Positions 10,597-20,424 of a DNA stretch of 64,000 nucleotides are shown piece after piece. This DNA comes from Actinomycetota bacterium. GTDB taxonomy: Bacteria; Actinomycetota; Actinomycetes; Mycobacteriales; HKI-0501. The notes below the pieces were generated by a model, which was not told the DNA's origin, searched no databases, and saw nothing but the letters and a program-made list of their open reading frames with translations. The translations under genes were made by a program, and so were the position numbers. Positions within the stretch are counted from its first letter, which is position 1. The number at the start of each line of letters is the position of its first letter. Where the stretch lies: assembly GCA_030840805.1 (NCBI GenBank), contig JAVEDU010000035.1, positions 1-64,000 of the forward strand, in the 5' to 3' direction.

Positions 10597-11820
10597 TCAG
10601 ACGGCCGGGTTCATGGCCTTCTCGAGGTTGCTCGCCAGCGCCTCGAGGAACTCCTCCGTCGTCAGGTACGGAGCGTCCTTGGAGATGAGCAGCGCCAGGT
10701 CCTTCGTCATCTGGCCGCCCTCGACGGTCTCGACGCACACGCGCTCGAGCGTCTCGGCGAACAGCGTGACGGCCGGGGTGCCGTCCAGCTTCCCGCGGTG
10801 CTTCAGGCCACCGGTCCAGGCGAAGATCGACGCGATCGGGTTCGTCGACGTCGGCTTGCCCTGCTGGTGCTGGCGGTAGTGGCGCGTGACGGTGCCGTGC
10901 GCCGCCTCGGCCTCCACCGTCTCGCCGTCCGGCGTCATGAGGACCGACGTCATCAGGCCGAGCGAGCCGAAGCCCTGGGCCACGGTGTCGGACTGGACGT
11001 CGCCGTCGTAGTTCTTGCACGCCCAGACGTAGCCGCCCTCCCACTTCATCGCGGCGGCGACCATGTCGTCGATGAGCCGGTGCTCGTAGGTGATGCCGGC
11101 GGCCTCGAACTGGTCCTTGAACTCGGTCTCGTAGACCTCGGCGAACAGGTCCTTGAAGCGACCGTCGTAGGCCTTGAGGATCGTGTTCTTGGTGGAGAGG
11201 TACACCGGGTAGTTGCGCGCCAGGCCGTACCGCATCGACGCCCGGGCGAAGTCCCGGATCGAGTCGTCGTAGTTGTACATGCCCATCGTGACGCCGCCGC
11301 CGGTGAACTTCGCGACCTCGAGCTCGACCGGCTCGCCGCCGCCGTCCGGGACGTAGGTCAGGGTGACCCTGCCCGGGCCCGGGACGACGTAGTCGGTGGC
11401 CTTGTACTGGTCACCGTGGGCGTGACGGCCGATGACGATCGGCTTGGTCCAGCCCGGGACGAGCCGCGGGATGTTGTCGATGATGATCGGCTCGCGGAAG
11501 ACGACGCCACCGAGGATGTTGCGGATCGTGCCGTTCGGCGACCGCCACATCTTCTTCAGGCCGAACTCCTCCACCCGCGCCTCGTCCGGCGTGATCGTCG
11601 CGCACTTGACGCCGACGCCGTGCCGCTTGATGGCCTCGGCGGCGTCGATCGTGACCTGGTCGTCGGTCTCGTCGCGGTGCTGGATCGAGAGGTCGTAGTA
11701 CTCGAGGTTCACGTCGAGGTACGGGTGGATCAGGCGGTCCTTGATGAACTGCCAGATGATCCGGGTCATCTCGTCGCCGTCGAGCTCGACGACGGTGCCC
11801 TCTACCTTGATCTTCGCCAT
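10597..11820 (-). CDS. icd: NADP-dependent isocitrate dehydrogenase (dimeric, eukaryote-like type)
   Basis: A 407-residue enzyme of the TCA cycle that oxidatively decarboxylates isocitrate to 2-oxoglutarate. The N-terminus ([18 protein letters not shown]), the substrate segment [15 protein letters not shown] and the NADP segment [14 protein letters not shown] match the subfamily that includes mitochondrial and cytosolic IDH, not the about 740-residue monomeric enzyme known from Streptomyces. I chose ATG 11820, which is preceded by a GAAGGGA ribosome site. It follows mdh by 23 bases and the two are probably co-transcribed. Confidence 0.95.
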   Translation of the reverse strand: MAKIKVEGTVVELDGDEMTRIIWQFIKDRLIHPYLDVNLEYYDLSIQHRDETDDQVTIDAAEAIKRHGVGVKCATITPDEARVEEFGLKKMWRSPNGTIRNILGGVVFREPIIIDNIPRLVPGWTKPIVIGRHAHGDQYKATDYVVPGPGRVTLTYVPDGGGEPVELEVAKFTGGGVTMGMYNYDDSIRDFARASMRYGLARNYPVYLSTKNTILKAYDGRFKDLFAEVYETEFKDQFEAAGITYEHRLIDDMVAAAMKWEGGYVWACKNYDGDVQSDTVAQGFGSLGLMTSVLMTPDGETVEAEAAHGTVTRHYRQHQQGKPTSTNPIASIFAWTGGLKHRGKLDGTPAVTLFAETLERVCVETVEGGQMTKDLALLISKDAPYLTTEEFLEALASNLEKAMNPAV

Positions 11821-11843
11821 GCGGGGTAGTCCCTTCTCAGCAG

Positions 11844-12782
11844 TCAGAGGCTGGCGACGTCCGCGGCCTTGGCCTTCACGGCCTCGGCGGCGGTGTGCAG
11901 CGCGGCACGCTCGTCGTCGGTCAGCGGGGTCTCGACGATGCGCTTGACGCCCTCGGCGCCGATCTCCGCCTCCACCCCGAGGTAGACACCGGAGATCCCG
12001 TGCTCCCCGTCGATCCACGCGCAGACCGGCATGACCACGCCGGAGTCCTCGGCGACGGCCTTCGCCATGCGCGCGGCGGCGGCGGACGGGGCGTAGTACG
12101 CGGAACCCGTCTTCAGCAGCGCCACGATCTCGGCACCGCCGTTACGGGTCCGCTCGACGAGCTCGTCGATCTTCTCCTGCGGGAGCAGGTCGGTGAGCGG
12201 CTTGCCGTCGACCGTGCACTGCGACGGGACGGGGACCATCGTGTCGCCGTGCGAGCCGAGGGTCAGCGTCTTGACGCTGCCGACCGGGACGCCGAGCTCC
12301 TCGGCGACGAAGTTGGTGAACCGGGCGGTGTCGAGCATGCCGGCCTGGCCGAACACCCGGTTCTTCGGGAACCCGGTCGCGAGCTGGGTCAGCGTGGTCA
12401 TCTCGTCCAGCGGGTTCGAGACGACGATGACGACCGCGTTCGGGGAGGTCTTCGCGATCTGCTCCGAGACGCTGCGGACGATCTTGGCGTTCGTCTCGAT
12501 GAGGTCCATGCGGCTCATGCCGGGCTTGCGCGGCAGGCCGGCGGTGATGACCACGATGTCGGAGTTCTCGGTGCCCTCGTACGAGCCACCACCGACGCCC
12601 ACCACCTTGGTCTCGAAACCCTCGACCGGGCGAGACTGGTTCATGTCGAGGGCGATGCCCTCGGGCTTGCCCTCGACGATGTCCGTCAGCACGACGGTGT
12701 CGAAGATGTCGTACTCGGCGAGACGCAGCGCGGTGGTGGAGCCGTAGAAACCGGCCCCTACGACGGTGACCTTCTTGCCCAC
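11844..12782 (-). CDS. mdh: Malate dehydrogenase (LDH-like type)
   Basis: A 312-residue NAD-dependent enzyme interconverting malate and oxaloacetate. The dinucleotide fold begins at VVGAGFYGS (residues 7-15). The substrate-binding loop has [13 protein letters not shown] near residues 82-94, and the catalytic His lies in GSHGDTMVP near residue 176. This sequence type is the LDH-like MDH (MDH type 3). It starts at GTG 12782 and runs directly into icd, a TCA-cycle pair. The conserved synteny with folD and purH upstream suggests a long metabolic gene cluster. Confidence 0.95.
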   Translation of the reverse strand: MGKKVTVVGAGFYGSTTALRLAEYDIFDTVVLTDIVEGKPEGIALDMNQSRPVEGFETKVVGVGGGSYEGTENSDIVVITAGLPRKPGMSRMDLIETNAKIVRSVSEQIAKTSPNAVVIVVSNPLDEMTTLTQLATGFPKNRVFGQAGMLDTARFTNFVAEELGVPVGSVKTLTLGSHGDTMVPVPSQCTVDGKPLTDLLPQEKIDELVERTRNGGAEIVALLKTGSAYYAPSAAAARMAKAVAEDSGVVMPVCAWIDGEHGISGVYLGVEAEIGAEGVKRIVETPLTDDERAALHTAAEAVKAKAADVASL

Positions 12783-12846
12783 GGTCGGACTCCCTGTGAT
12801 CGGCGGTCGAGTACCCCTGAGGCTATCCGTACGGTCGTACTGCTGC

Positions 12847-13734
12847 TTAGCGGGCCCCCTCCGGGACCCGGTCGGCGGCCCGCTCCGCCGCCTCCACGAC
12901 GTTCGTGAGGAGCATCGCGCGGGTCATCGGCCCGATCCCGCCGGGCATCGGCGCCACGAAGGCCGCCACCTCGTGCACCTCGGGGGCGACGTCGCCGACC
13001 AGGCGGGTGCGGCCGTCCTCGGTGGCGACCCGGGTGATGCCGACGTCGAGCACGGCGGCCCCCGGCTTCACCAGGTCGGCGGTGACCATCCCCGCGCTGC
13101 CGGCCGCGGCGACGATGATGTCGGCCCGCCGCAGGTGCGCGGCGAGGTCGCGGGTGCCGGTGTGGCAGAGGGTCACGGTGGCGTTCTCGCTGCGCCGGGT
13201 GAGGAGCAGGCCCAGCGGCCGGCCCACGGTGACCCCGCGCCCCACCACGACGACCTCGGCGCCGGCCAGCGCCACGTCGTACCGGCGCAGGATCTCGACG
13301 ATCCCCCGCGGCGTGCACGGCAGCGGGCCGTCGACACCGAGCACGAGGCGCCCCAGGTTGGTGGGGTGCAGGCCGTCGGCGTCCTTGTCCGGGTTCATGC
13401 GCTCCAGCACGGCGCCGCTGTCCAGGCCCCGCGGCAGCGGCAGCTGCACGATGTAACCGGTGCACAGCGGGTCGCTGTTGAGCGTGTCGACCGCGATCTC
13501 CACGTCCCGCTGGGTGGCCGACCCCGGCAGCTCCACCTGGATGCTCGCGATGCCCACCTCGGCGCAGTCGCGGTGCTTGCCGGCGACGTAGCTGTGCGAT
13601 GCGGGGTCGTCACCGACCAGGACGGTCGCCAGTCCCGGCCGGATACCGTCCCGCGCCAGCCTCGTCACCCGCTCCGCGAGCTCCGACTTGATCGCCGCTG
13701 CCGTTGCCTTGCCGTCCAGAATCGTTGCCGTCAC
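12847..13734 (-). CDS. folD: Bifunctional methylenetetrahydrofolate dehydrogenase/cyclohydrolase
   Basis: A 295-residue cytoplasmic enzyme that converts 5,10-methylene-THF to 10-formyl-THF, the donor used by PurN and PurH encoded nearby. Family motifs are [15 protein letters not shown] (catalytic Lys near residue 53), QLPLPRGLD, the NADP motif [12 protein letters not shown], and the C-terminal [15 protein letters not shown] chose GTG 13734, the start with the family N-terminus [15 protein letters not shown]. The first 125 bases overlap the end of the GT87-type gene on the same strand. Confidence 0.95.
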   Translation of the reverse strand: MTATILDGKATAAAIKSELAERVTRLARDGIRPGLATVLVGDDPASHSYVAGKHRDCAEVGIASIQVELPGSATQRDVEIAVDTLNSDPLCTGYIVQLPLPRGLDSGAVLERMNPDKDADGLHPTNLGRLVLGVDGPLPCTPRGIVEILRRYDVALAGAEVVVVGRGVTVGRPLGLLLTRRSENATVTLCHTGTRDLAAHLRRADIIVAAAGSAGMVTADLVKPGAAVLDVGITRVATEDGRTRLVGDVAPEVHEVAAFVAPMPGGIGPMTRAMLLTNVVEAAERAADRVPEGAR

Positions 13735-15073
13735 GCCTGTTGAGTCTGCCAGGTGCGGCGGACGGCGCAGTACGGCGGTACACCCACTCGGCGCAGAGGA
13801 GCAGCCAGAGCAGCGCCACGAGCGGCCGGGCACCGGCCGGGTGCAGCAGCACGGTGGCCCCCAGCGCCGTCCACAGCACGGTGGCCACCCAGCCGGAGGC
13901 TTTCCCGCTCGGGCACACCGCCTGGTCGGCCACCCAGGACGCCAGGGCCACCGTGAGCGCCGCCACCGGCCACCACGGCACCAGGTCCGGCGGGATCCGT
14001 TCGAGGACGTGGTGCGGCAGCACGACCAGCCACCCCGTCGCCGCGAACCACAGCAGCGTGGCCCGGCGGGCGCCGAGCACGAGCAGCGGCGCGACGAGCA
14101 GCACGAGGTAGTGCGCCCACACGATGGGCGAGGCCACCAGGCCCACGCCGACGGCTGCCGCGTACAGCAGCCGCTCATCGTGCCCGCGGCGGTATCCCCA
14201 CCAGGCGCCGCCCAGCAGGGCGGCGGCGAGCGCGACCGTGGCGACGCCGGCGAGGTCGGCGTGCCCCCAGGCGATGAACAGCGCCGTCGGCGACCACCCC
14301 TTGTGCGCCTCGCTGGTGCCGAGCTCGCCGAGCAGCTCGCGGTAGTCGCCGAACCCGATCGGGCCGACCAGCAGCCCCAGCACCACCAGCGCGCCGGACA
14401 GCACCGCGGCGACGACGGTCGCGCGGTACCGCCGGGACAGCACCAGCCACGCCAGCAGCGGCGCGAGGAACAGCTTGGCGGTCACCAGGACGCCGACCAG
14501 CACGCCGAGGGCCCACGGGCGGTCCCGCCAGCGCCAGGCCAGCACCAGGCCGAGCAGGAACAGCGCGTTGAGGCTGCCGATCTGCAGCCCGACGATCGTC
14601 ACCGAGCCGAGCAGCACGAGCGGCACCGCCAGCGGGTCACGGGCACCCGCCGTCCACACCGCGCCGACCACCGCGGCGATCGAGACGGCGAGGAAGACCA
14701 GCGCGGCGGCGGCGAACGGCAGGAGTCCGAACAGGACGAACGGCAGTGCCGCGAGGTACGGGTACACGAGCTGGTGGGTGGTGCCGACGATCTCGGGGTC
14801 ACCGAGCGGCGGGTACGGGTCGATGCCGCGCGGGATCTCCCACCCGGCCTCCCACAGCATCCCGAAGTCCCAGGGCTCGACCAGGACGGCGAACACCCGC
14901 CAGACGATCAGCGCGGCGAGCAGGGCGGCCCCGCACCGGACGATCCGGGGGGCCCAGGCATCTCGGCGGGACAGGGCTGCCATGGGGGCGGAGTCTGCCA
15001 GCCGGTCCGCCGGCGCGCGCGCCGCGCGGCCGGCCCGGCCACGCCCCACTCGGTCGGCCCGCGCCCGTGCCAT
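13610..15073 (-). CDS. Polytopic GT87-type (DUF2029) mannosyltransferase-like membrane protein
   Basis: A 487-residue protein with about ten or more hydrophobic segments. The acidic motif [12 protein letters not shown] in the first loop, followed by DPYPP, fits GT87/DUF2029 polyprenyl-phosphate-mannose-dependent transferases that build cell-envelope glycans. The specific acceptor is unknown. I chose ATG 15073, which lies two bases after the pentapeptide gene's TGA and has a GAGGGTGGG ribosome site; ATG 14983 is an alternative. The C-terminal tail is hydrophilic and its last 125 bases overlap folD, which is a long same-strand overlap. Confidence 0.75.
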   Translation of the reverse strand: MARARADRVGRGRAGRAARAPADRLADSAPMAALSRRDAWAPRIVRCGAALLAALIVWRVFAVLVEPWDFGMLWEAGWEIPRGIDPYPPLGDPEIVGTTHQLVYPYLAALPFVLFGLLPFAAAALVFLAVSIAAVVGAVWTAGARDPLAVPLVLLGSVTIVGLQIGSLNALFLLGLVLAWRWRDRPWALGVLVGVLVTAKLFLAPLLAWLVLSRRYRATVVAAVLSGALVVLGLLVGPIGFGDYRELLGELGTSEAHKGWSPTALFIAWGHADLAGVATVALAAALLGGAWWGYRRGHDERLLYAAAVGVGLVASPIVWAHYLVLLVAPLLVLGARRATLLWFAATGWLVVLPHHVLERIPPDLVPWWPVAALTVALASWVADQAVCPSGKASGWVATVLWTALGATVLLHPAGARPLVALLWLLLCAEWVYRRTAPSAAPGRLNRRDGNDSGRQGNGSGDQVGARGAGDEAGAGRYPAGTGDRPGR

Positions 15074-15075
15074 CG

Positions 15076-15666
15076 TCAGCCCACCCTCGCCCCGTGGGCC
15101 GTCGCCACGGCGACCGCCTGCAGCGCGTCGATCCGCACCCCGGTGAGATCGAGGATGCGCAGGTCCACACCCTCGAGCTCGGCGCCCCGCAGGTCGGCAC
15201 CGGCGAGCCGCACGTGCCGCATCCGGGCGTGACTCAGGTCCGCCTCGCGCAGGTCGGCCCGGCGCAGGTCGGCGTCGGTCAGGTCGGCCTCGGCGAGCTT
15301 GAGCCCCCGCAGGTCGGTACGGCCGAGGTCGGCGCCGCGGAGGCTGACGTACCGCCAGTCTCCGCCGTCGACCTCCAGCGGCCGCATCGTGCAGTCCACG
15401 AACGTCGAGCCGGACAGCTTGCAGCCGACCAGCCGCGCGGCGAACAGGTTCGTCCGGCGGAAGGTGCACCGCAGGAACGCCGTGTCGGTGTGGCTGCTGG
15501 CGTTCAGCCGCGCGGAGGAGAAGTCACACGTGGTGAACACGCACCCCGACGTGACCAGCTCCTCCAGGTCCGCGCCCTCGAACGAGCAGTCGGTGAAGTG
15601 CTGCCCGGCCAGGTCGCGGCCGCCCCACTCGGCCCCGTGGAACCGTTCGCCGACCACCTCCTCCAT
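15076..15666 (-). CDS. Pentapeptide repeat protein
   Basis: A 196-residue protein with repeated A(D/N)LXX pentapeptides, clearest at residues 105-180 (for example LRGADLGRTDLRG, ADLTDADLRRADLREADL). These form a right-handed quadrilateral beta-helix. Some family members mimic DNA and shield gyrase (MfpA/Qnr), but many have unknown roles and nothing here selects one. The ATG shares one base with the purH stop (TGATG), so translation is coupled to purH, and the GT87-type gene follows after 2 bases. Confidence 0.85.
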   Translation of the reverse strand: MEEVVGERFHGAEWGGRDLAGQHFTDCSFEGADLEELVTSGCVFTTCDFSSARLNASSHTDTAFLRCTFRRTNLFAARLVGCKLSGSTFVDCTMRPLEVDGGDWRYVSLRGADLGRTDLRGLKLAEADLTDADLRRADLREADLSHARMRHVRLAGADLRGAELEGVDLRILDLTGVRIDALQAVAVATAHGARVG

Positions 15667-17219
15667 CAGTGGAAGAAGTGGCGGGTGCCCGTGAGGTAGA
15701 GCGGGACGCCGGCCTGTTCCGCCGCCGCGATCACCTCGGCGTCGCGCACCGAACCGCCCGGCTGCACCACCGCACGCACCCCGGCCGCGAGCAGCACCTC
15801 GAGCCCGTCCGCGAACGGGAAGAACGCGTCGCTGGCCGCCACCGAACCCCGGGCCCGGTCGCCCGCGCGGGAGACCGCGAGCTTCGCCGAGTCGACCCGG
15901 TTGACCTGGCCCATCCCGACGCCCACGGTGGCGCCGGCGTCCGCCAGCAGGATCGCGTTGGACTTCACCGCGCGGATGGCCCGCCACGCGAACGCGAGGT
16001 CGGCCAGGGTGGCCTCGTCGACCGGCTTGCCCGCGGCGAGCGTCCAGCTCGCCGGGTCGTCGCCGGGCGCGTCGATGCGGTCGGGCATCTGGACGAGCAG
16101 GCCACCGGAGACCGGGCGCAGCTCGGCGCCGGAGTCGGCCCGCGGCGGAACGGTGAGGAGCCGGATGTTCTTCTTCTGCCGCAGCACGTCCAGCGCACCG
16201 TCCTCATAGGACGGTGCGAGCAGGACCTCGGTGAACACCTCGGCGACCTGCTCGGCCATCGCGACGCTGACCGGCCGGTTCGTCGCGATCACGCCCCCGA
16301 ACGCCGAGAGCGGGTCACAGGCGTGCGCCTTGCGGTGCGCCTCGGCGATGTCGTCGCCCACCGCGATGCCACACGGGTTCGCGTGCTTGATGATCGCGAC
16401 GGCCGGGCCGGCGAAGTCGTAGGCCGCGCGGTACGCCGCGTCGGAGTCGACGAAGTTGTTGTACGACATCTCCTTGCCGTGCAGCTGCTCGGCCTGCGCG
16501 ATGCCGGGCGCGGCGTCGGGGTCGACGTACAGGGCCGCCTCCTGGTGCGGGTTCTCCCCGTACCGCAGGATCTCCGCCCGCTCGTACGTGGCGCCCGCGA
16601 ATGCCGGCCACCCGTCGTTCTCCGGGTCCAGCGCGGCGGCACACCAGGACGCGACCGCGGAGTCGTACGCGGCGGTGTGCGCAAACGCCTGCGCGGCGAG
16701 GCGGCGGCGTGCGGTCAGGTCGAACCCACCGGCCCGCACCGCGGCCAGCACGTCGCCGTACGCGCCCGGGTCCACCACGATCGCGACGTTGGCGTGGTTC
16801 TTCGCCGCGGCGCGCACCATGCTCGGGCCGCCGATGTCGATCTGCTCGACGATGTCGTCCTCGGCCGCGCCGGAGGCGACGGTCTCCCGGAACGGGTACA
16901 GGTTCCCCACCACCAGCTGGAACGGCGCGATGCCGAGCTCGTCCAGCTGCTGGGCGTGGTCGGGGTTCCGGAGGTCGGCGAGGATGCCGGCGTGGACGTG
17001 CGGGTGCAGCGTCTTCACCCGCCCGTCCAGGCACTCCGGGAAGCCGGTCACGTCGCTCACGGCGGTGACGGCGATGCCGAGGGCGCTGATGCGCGCCGCC
17101 GTCGACCCGGTGGAGACGATCTCCACACCCGCCTCCGCGAGCCCGCGCGCGAGCTCCTCGAGGCCGGTCTTGTCGTACACACTGACCAGGGCCCGGCGGA
17201 CCGGGGTACGGGTGCTCAC
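15666..17219 (-). CDS. purH: Bifunctional AICAR formyltransferase/IMP cyclohydrolase
   Basis: A 517-residue enzyme catalysing the last two steps of IMP synthesis. The N-terminal MGS-like cyclohydrolase domain (1-195) carries [24 protein letters not shown] and NLYPF. The formyltransferase domain contains [27 protein letters not shown], the conserved Lys-His (IKHANPCG) and the C-terminal [10 protein letters not shown] and [14 protein letters not shown] chose GTG 17219, which overlaps the purN stop by four bases (GTGA). The same frame is open far upstream to 18041 but that part is antisense to, or overlaps, purN. Confidence 0.96.
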   Translation of the reverse strand: MSTRTPVRRALVSVYDKTGLEELARGLAEAGVEIVSTGSTAARISALGIAVTAVSDVTGFPECLDGRVKTLHPHVHAGILADLRNPDHAQQLDELGIAPFQLVVGNLYPFRETVASGAAEDDIVEQIDIGGPSMVRAAAKNHANVAIVVDPGAYGDVLAAVRAGGFDLTARRRLAAQAFAHTAAYDSAVASWCAAALDPENDGWPAFAGATYERAEILRYGENPHQEAALYVDPDAAPGIAQAEQLHGKEMSYNNFVDSDAAYRAAYDFAGPAVAIIKHANPCGIAVGDDIAEAHRKAHACDPLSAFGGVIATNRPVSVAMAEQVAEVFTEVLLAPSYEDGALDVLRQKKNIRLLTVPPRADSGAELRPVSGGLLVQMPDRIDAPGDDPASWTLAAGKPVDEATLADLAFAWRAIRAVKSNAILLADAGATVGVGMGQVNRVDSAKLAVSRAGDRARGSVAASDAFFPFADGLEVLLAAGVRAVVQPGGSVRDAEVIAAAEQAGVPLYLTGTRHFFH

Positions 17220-17821
17220 GGGATCGTGACCTTCCTTCCGGTGACGGTCCAACCCTCGCGGGTCAGCCGTCCGACGGTGTCGACCAGCAGCTGCCGCTCG
17301 ACGGTCTTGATGCGTTCGTGCAGGGACGTCTCGTCGTCCTCGTCGAGCACCGGCACGGCGGCCTGCGCCACGACCACGCCCGTGTCGACGCCGGCGTCCA
17401 CCAGGAACAGCGTGCAGCCGGTCACCTTCACGCCGTATTCGAGCGCGTCGCGCGGCCCGTGCATGCCCGGGAACGACGGCGACAGCGCGGGATGCGTGTT
17501 CACCGTGCGGCCGCCGAAGCGGTCCAGGAACTCGGGACCGGTGAGCTTCATGAAGCCGGCGAGCACCACCAGGTCGGGCTCGTACTCCGCCACCGTCTTC
17601 GCCAGTGCGGTGTCCCAGTCGGCGCGCGTCGCGAAGTCCGGGACCCGGTGGACGAACGTCGGGACGCCGGCGCGCTCGGCGCGGGCCAGCCCCTCGATGC
17701 CGCCCCGGTCGGCGCCCACCGCCACGACCTCGGCGCCGTACGCCGGATCGCCACAGGCGTCGAGCAGGGCCTGCAGATTCGTCCCGGAGCCCGAGACGAG
17801 GACGACGAGTCGGCGGTGCAG
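17216..17821 (-). CDS. purN: Phosphoribosylglycinamide formyltransferase, probable CTG start
   Basis: A 201-residue enzyme transferring formyl from 10-formyl-THF to GAR in purine synthesis. It carries [16 protein letters not shown] at the N-terminus, the catalytic segment [12 protein letters not shown] and HxxD-type residues in VDAGVDTG. No ATG, GTG or TTG exists in frame before this conserved strand: upstream codons run back to a TAA with only CTG at 17819-17821. That CTG is preceded by a strong GGGAGGA ribosome site four bases away. The GTG at 17725 would delete the essential N-terminal strand. It is coupled to purH by a GTGA overlap. Confidence 0.88.
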   Translation of the reverse strand: MHRRLVVLVSGSGTNLQALLDACGDPAYGAEVVAVGADRGGIEGLARAERAGVPTFVHRVPDFATRADWDTALAKTVAEYEPDLVVLAGFMKLTGPEFLDRFGGRTVNTHPALSPSFPGMHGPRDALEYGVKVTGCTLFLVDAGVDTGVVVAQAAVPVLDEDDETSLHERIKTVERQLLVDTVGRLTREGWTVTGRKVTIP

Positions 17822-17825
17822 GGGG

Positions 17826-17832
17826 TCCTCCC
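17826..17832 (-). promoter_or_regulatory. Ribosome binding site deciding the purN CTG start
   Basis: On the minus strand the bases read GGGAGGA, four bases before the CTG at 17821. No other start codon in the purN frame fits the conserved N-terminus, so this site is the main evidence for a non-canonical start. Confidence 0.6.
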
Positions 17833-17854
17833 GGGGCGCGGCGGTCTGGCGCCG

Positions 17855-17860
17855 ACATTA
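17855..17860 (-). promoter_or_regulatory. Possible -10 element of purN-purH
   Basis: TAATGT on the minus strand would place transcription initiation near 17848, about 27 bases before the CTG start of purN. No convincing -35 hexamer is visible. If real, the out-of-frame ATG at 17858 would lie outside the transcript, which agrees with the CTG start. The rest of 17861-18060, between this element and the next gene, shows nothing else I recognise. Confidence 0.35.
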
Positions 17861-18060
17861 CCGTCCCGGCTCCGGCGCTCCGGTCGCGGGACCCGTCGGC
17901 GCCCGGCACGCTTCGGGTGACGTGTTCGTGTTCCGCTTGACCCCGGTGGCGCCGTTGGTGACCATGACCCGGCACGGCAACGGGGGGCACCGGCGCGCTC
18001 CGGAGTGGACGGCCCAGGCCGAGCCCGCAGTACCCGTGCATTCCATCCGAGGAGGAAGCA

Positions 18061-18477
18061 GTGACCGCACCCGTACCCCCGCCGCCCCCGCCGCCCCCGC
18101 CGGGCGACTACCCGCCAGCCCCGGCCGGCCCGCGCCCCGGGGGCGGAGCGGCTCCCAAGGGTCTCTCGGTCACCGCGATGGTCCTCGGGATCGCCGGACT
18201 GGTCCTGGTGGTCTGCGCCTTCTTCTTCCCGTACCTCGGCATGCTCCTCGGCCTCGTCGCGATCGTGGTCGGCCTCGTCGCGAGGGGCAAGGCGAAGCGC
18301 GGCGAGGTCTCCGGACCGGGGATGGCGCTCACCGGGGTCATCACCGGGGCCGTCGCGCTGGTGATCGGCATCGCGATCATCGCGGGCGTCGCCGCGTTCC
18401 TGAACAGCGACACCGGGGACTGCCTCCAGAAGGCGGGCGGCGACCAGAAGAAGGCCGAGAAGTGCCTCACCGACTGA
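18061..18477 (+). CDS. DUF4190 family membrane protein
   Basis: A 138-residue protein. An N-terminal run of about 12 prolines and a Gly/Pro-rich segment (1-33) is followed by two closely spaced hydrophobic segments (36-58 and 60-73), then a third (about 87-112), and a short extracytoplasmic tail with two cysteines (DCLQ and KCLTD). This is the usual shape of actinobacterial DUF4190 proteins, whose role is unknown. GTG 18061 follows an excellent GAGGAGGAAG ribosome site. It is divergent from purN. Confidence 0.75.
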   Translation: MTAPVPPPPPPPPPGDYPPAPAGPRPGGGAAPKGLSVTAMVLGIAGLVLVVCAFFFPYLGMLLGLVAIVVGLVARGKAKRGEVSGPGMALTGVITGAVALVIGIAIIAGVAAFLNSDTGDCLQKAGGDQKKAEKCLTD

Positions 18478-18607
18478 CCTGATCGGCGAGACGGCGGCGC
18501 CGGAGCCTCGCGCCCCGGCGCCGCCGCCGCGTTCCGGAGTTGATCTTCGCTAGGCTGCGCGTCGACACAACATCGAGTGACGATCCGCCTACGAGGAGTA
18601 CATAGAG

Positions 18608-18799
18608 ATGCAGCCTGGTCCGCCGGCCCCGATCAACGGCATCGCGCGCGGGGACCACGCCGGTGCCCAGCAGGCCGCGGCGCAGGCGAGGAAGTTCGGC
18701 AAGCTCGGCATCATCATCGGCGTCGTGCCGACGCTGCTGTGCCGCGCGGTGAGCGGCCGCACGGCAGTTCTGGCGGGCTCGGCCACGACGAACGCTTGA
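18608..18799 (+). CDS. Half-dispanin: CD225-like protein lacking its first membrane helix
   Basis: A 63-residue product with a good start (GAGGAG about 10 bases before ATG 18608). It aligns with the CD225 protein encoded at 18901 if one helix is left out: MQPGPPAPINGIARGDHAGA against MQPAPSAPA, then VNGLAAKGEFAAA. The second half, ARKFGKLGIIIGVVPTLL, matches ARRFATAALAIGLVFWTVF. The first hydrophobic segment of the paralogue is missing, and the tail after TLLCRAV is unrelated. It is either a decayed duplicate or a real single-helix protein. Confidence 0.5.
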   Translation: MQPGPPAPINGIARGDHAGAQQAAAQARKFGKLGIIIGVVPTLLCRAVSGRTAVLAGSATTNA

Positions 18800-18888
18800 C
18801 GTCCGCGGAGCCGGGACGGCGCCGGGGCCTCGTGCTCCGGCGCCGTCGTCGCACTCCGGGCAGGCTGCTGGCGCGGACCCTTCCCCGA

Positions 18889-18894
18889 TACGCT
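18889..18894 (+). promoter_or_regulatory. -10 element for a leaderless CD225 transcript
   Basis: TACGCT ends six bases before ATG 18901 and no Shine-Dalgarno is visible, the arrangement expected for a leaderless mRNA. The -35 region (TGCTGG) is weak. Confidence 0.45.
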
Positions 18895-18900
18895 GACGCC

Positions 18901-19170
18901 ATGCAGCCCGCCCCCTCGGCGCCCGCGCACATCGACAACAACCTCGTACTGTCGGTCGTGGCGATCTTCTTCTTCTGGCCGGTCGCGATCCCCGCCCTGA
19001 TGAACGCCGTGAAGGTCAACGGCCTCGCCGCGAAGGGCGAGTTCGCGGCGGCGGAGGGCGCGGCGCTCCAGGCCCGGCGGTTCGCGACGGCAGCCCTCGC
19101 GATCGGCCTGGTGTTCTGGACCGTCTTCTGTGGTGTGACGGGGTGCGGGCCGCTCGGGCCGCCGCGCTGA
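18901..19170 (+). CDS. CD225/dispanin family membrane protein
   Basis: An 89-residue two-helix protein. Helix 1 (about 15-36) is followed by the conserved intracellular loop VNGLAAKGEFAAAEGAALQARRF and helix 2 (about 66-84), as in bacterial CD225 (dispanin/IFITM-like) proteins. Function in bacteria is unknown. It starts at ATG 18901 with a probable leaderless promoter. A shortened paralogue lies 100 bases upstream, and the convergent DUF6350 gene ends 7 bases downstream. Confidence 0.8.
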   Translation: MQPAPSAPAHIDNNLVLSVVAIFFFWPVAIPALMNAVKVNGLAAKGEFAAAEGAALQARRFATAALAIGLVFWTVFCGVTGCGPLGPPR

Positions 19171-19177
19171 CCCGGGC

Positions 19178-20356
19178 TCAGCGCCGCCGGAGTCCTCTGT
19201 GGACAGCGGCACCGGCGACCGCGGCCACGGCCACCCAGGCCGCGCAGGCGAGGCCGACCTGCCACGCCGACGGCCCGACCGCGGCGAGCCGCCCGCCGCC
19301 GAGCGGACCACCGGCGGCGACCGCGGCAAGGCCGACGAGCAGTCCCGCGACGGGCCCGGTCAGGGCCGCGGCACCGAGCAGCGGGCGCCAGCCCGGCGGA
19401 CCGGTACGGGCCAGCCGCACCCCGGCCACGATCCCGGCGGCGAACGGCAGGACGAACAGCCACATCAGCCCGCCCGCCAGCGGATCGTCCGGCAGCCCGG
19501 CGAGCAGCGGTACCGCGGGCAGCGGGCCGAGGTGCACGCCGAGCGCGGTGACCGAGGTCCCGGTCCCGATCGCGAACCCGGGGCCGACGAGGTACGCCGC
19601 GCCCCAGACGGCGGCCGTCGGGGCGTACAGCACGCACAGCACGAGGACGCCGACCGTGCCGACCGGGCCCGCGTTCAGCGCGCGCACCAGCTCGGCCGCG
19701 TGGTCGACGGCGAGGACGACCCGGAGCCCGGCGACCAGCGTGCCCGCGCCGAGCACACCGGCGGCCGCGATGGCACCGCCCCGGAGGATCTGCGGTACCC
19801 GGTCGTCGCACCGCGCGAGGACCGCCTCACGCACCTCGGCAATCCGCAGCACCCCGGCGGCGGAGGCGAGCGCGGCCAGGACCGCCGTGGACAGCACGGC
19901 CCGGGGCAGCGACACGCCCAGCTGACCCGACCCGGCGAAGGAGGCCAGCACCGTCGCCACCACCGTGTACGTCACCGTCACCGCGCCGACGACCCGCAGG
20001 CCGAGGCCGAGCCCGTCGGCACCGACCGCGCGTGCGGTGTTCGCGCCGGCCCGGACCAGCTGCCAGACGACCAGCGCGGTCAGGCCGAGCGGGGCGAGGC
20101 CGAGGGTCGCGCCGCCGAGGGTCAGCGGGGCACCGTGGGCCAGCAGCCACGCCCCGAGCGCGAACCGGACGGCGTCGGTGGCGCCGCTGCCGCTGGACGC
20201 CCCGGCGACCCACACCACGAGGACGACGGCCGCCAGCGGTGCGATCCCGACGACGACGGCCCACAGGCTGGTGGTGAGCGCCCCGGCGAACAGCGGGACC
20301 GGACGCGTGTCGCCGTTCTCGGGCTGGGCCGGGGAACGGTCGCGGACGTCGGTCAT
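19178..20356 (-). CDS. DUF6350 family polytopic membrane protein
   Basis: A 392-residue protein with about nine to ten hydrophobic segments and few charged loops. It sits between sucD and purN, as does the DUF6350 membrane protein in Streptomyces. No transport or enzyme motif is recognisable. I chose ATG 20356, which has a GGGGGAG ribosome site immediately upstream. Function unknown. Confidence 0.72.
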   Translation of the reverse strand: MTDVRDRSPAQPENGDTRPVPLFAGALTTSLWAVVVGIAPLAAVVLVVWVAGASSGSGATDAVRFALGAWLLAHGAPLTLGGATLGLAPLGLTALVVWQLVRAGANTARAVGADGLGLGLRVVGAVTVTYTVVATVLASFAGSGQLGVSLPRAVLSTAVLAALASAAGVLRIAEVREAVLARCDDRVPQILRGGAIAAAGVLGAGTLVAGLRVVLAVDHAAELVRALNAGPVGTVGVLVLCVLYAPTAAVWGAAYLVGPGFAIGTGTSVTALGVHLGPLPAVPLLAGLPDDPLAGGLMWLFVLPFAAGIVAGVRLARTGPPGWRPLLGAAALTGPVAGLLVGLAAVAAGGPLGGGRLAAVGPSAWQVGLACAAWVAVAAVAGAAVHRGLRRR

Positions 20357-20424
20357 CTCTCCCCCACTGTCGCAAAGGCCGGGCGCCGGTGCGGCCGCCG
20401 ACACGCGGCCACCTCGCCACTTCT

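Noticed and set aside
17725-17725. GTG as purN start
   Set aside because: It would delete the first beta strand with the conserved SGSGTNLQ motif.
17220-18041. N-terminal extension of purH
   Set aside because: The frame is open but overlaps purN out of frame; PurH homologues begin at the [19 protein letters not shown] segment.
15669-18482. A 937-codon open frame on the plus strand
   Set aside because: Antisense to purH and purN; the genuine plus-strand gene at its end is the DUF4190 protein in another frame.
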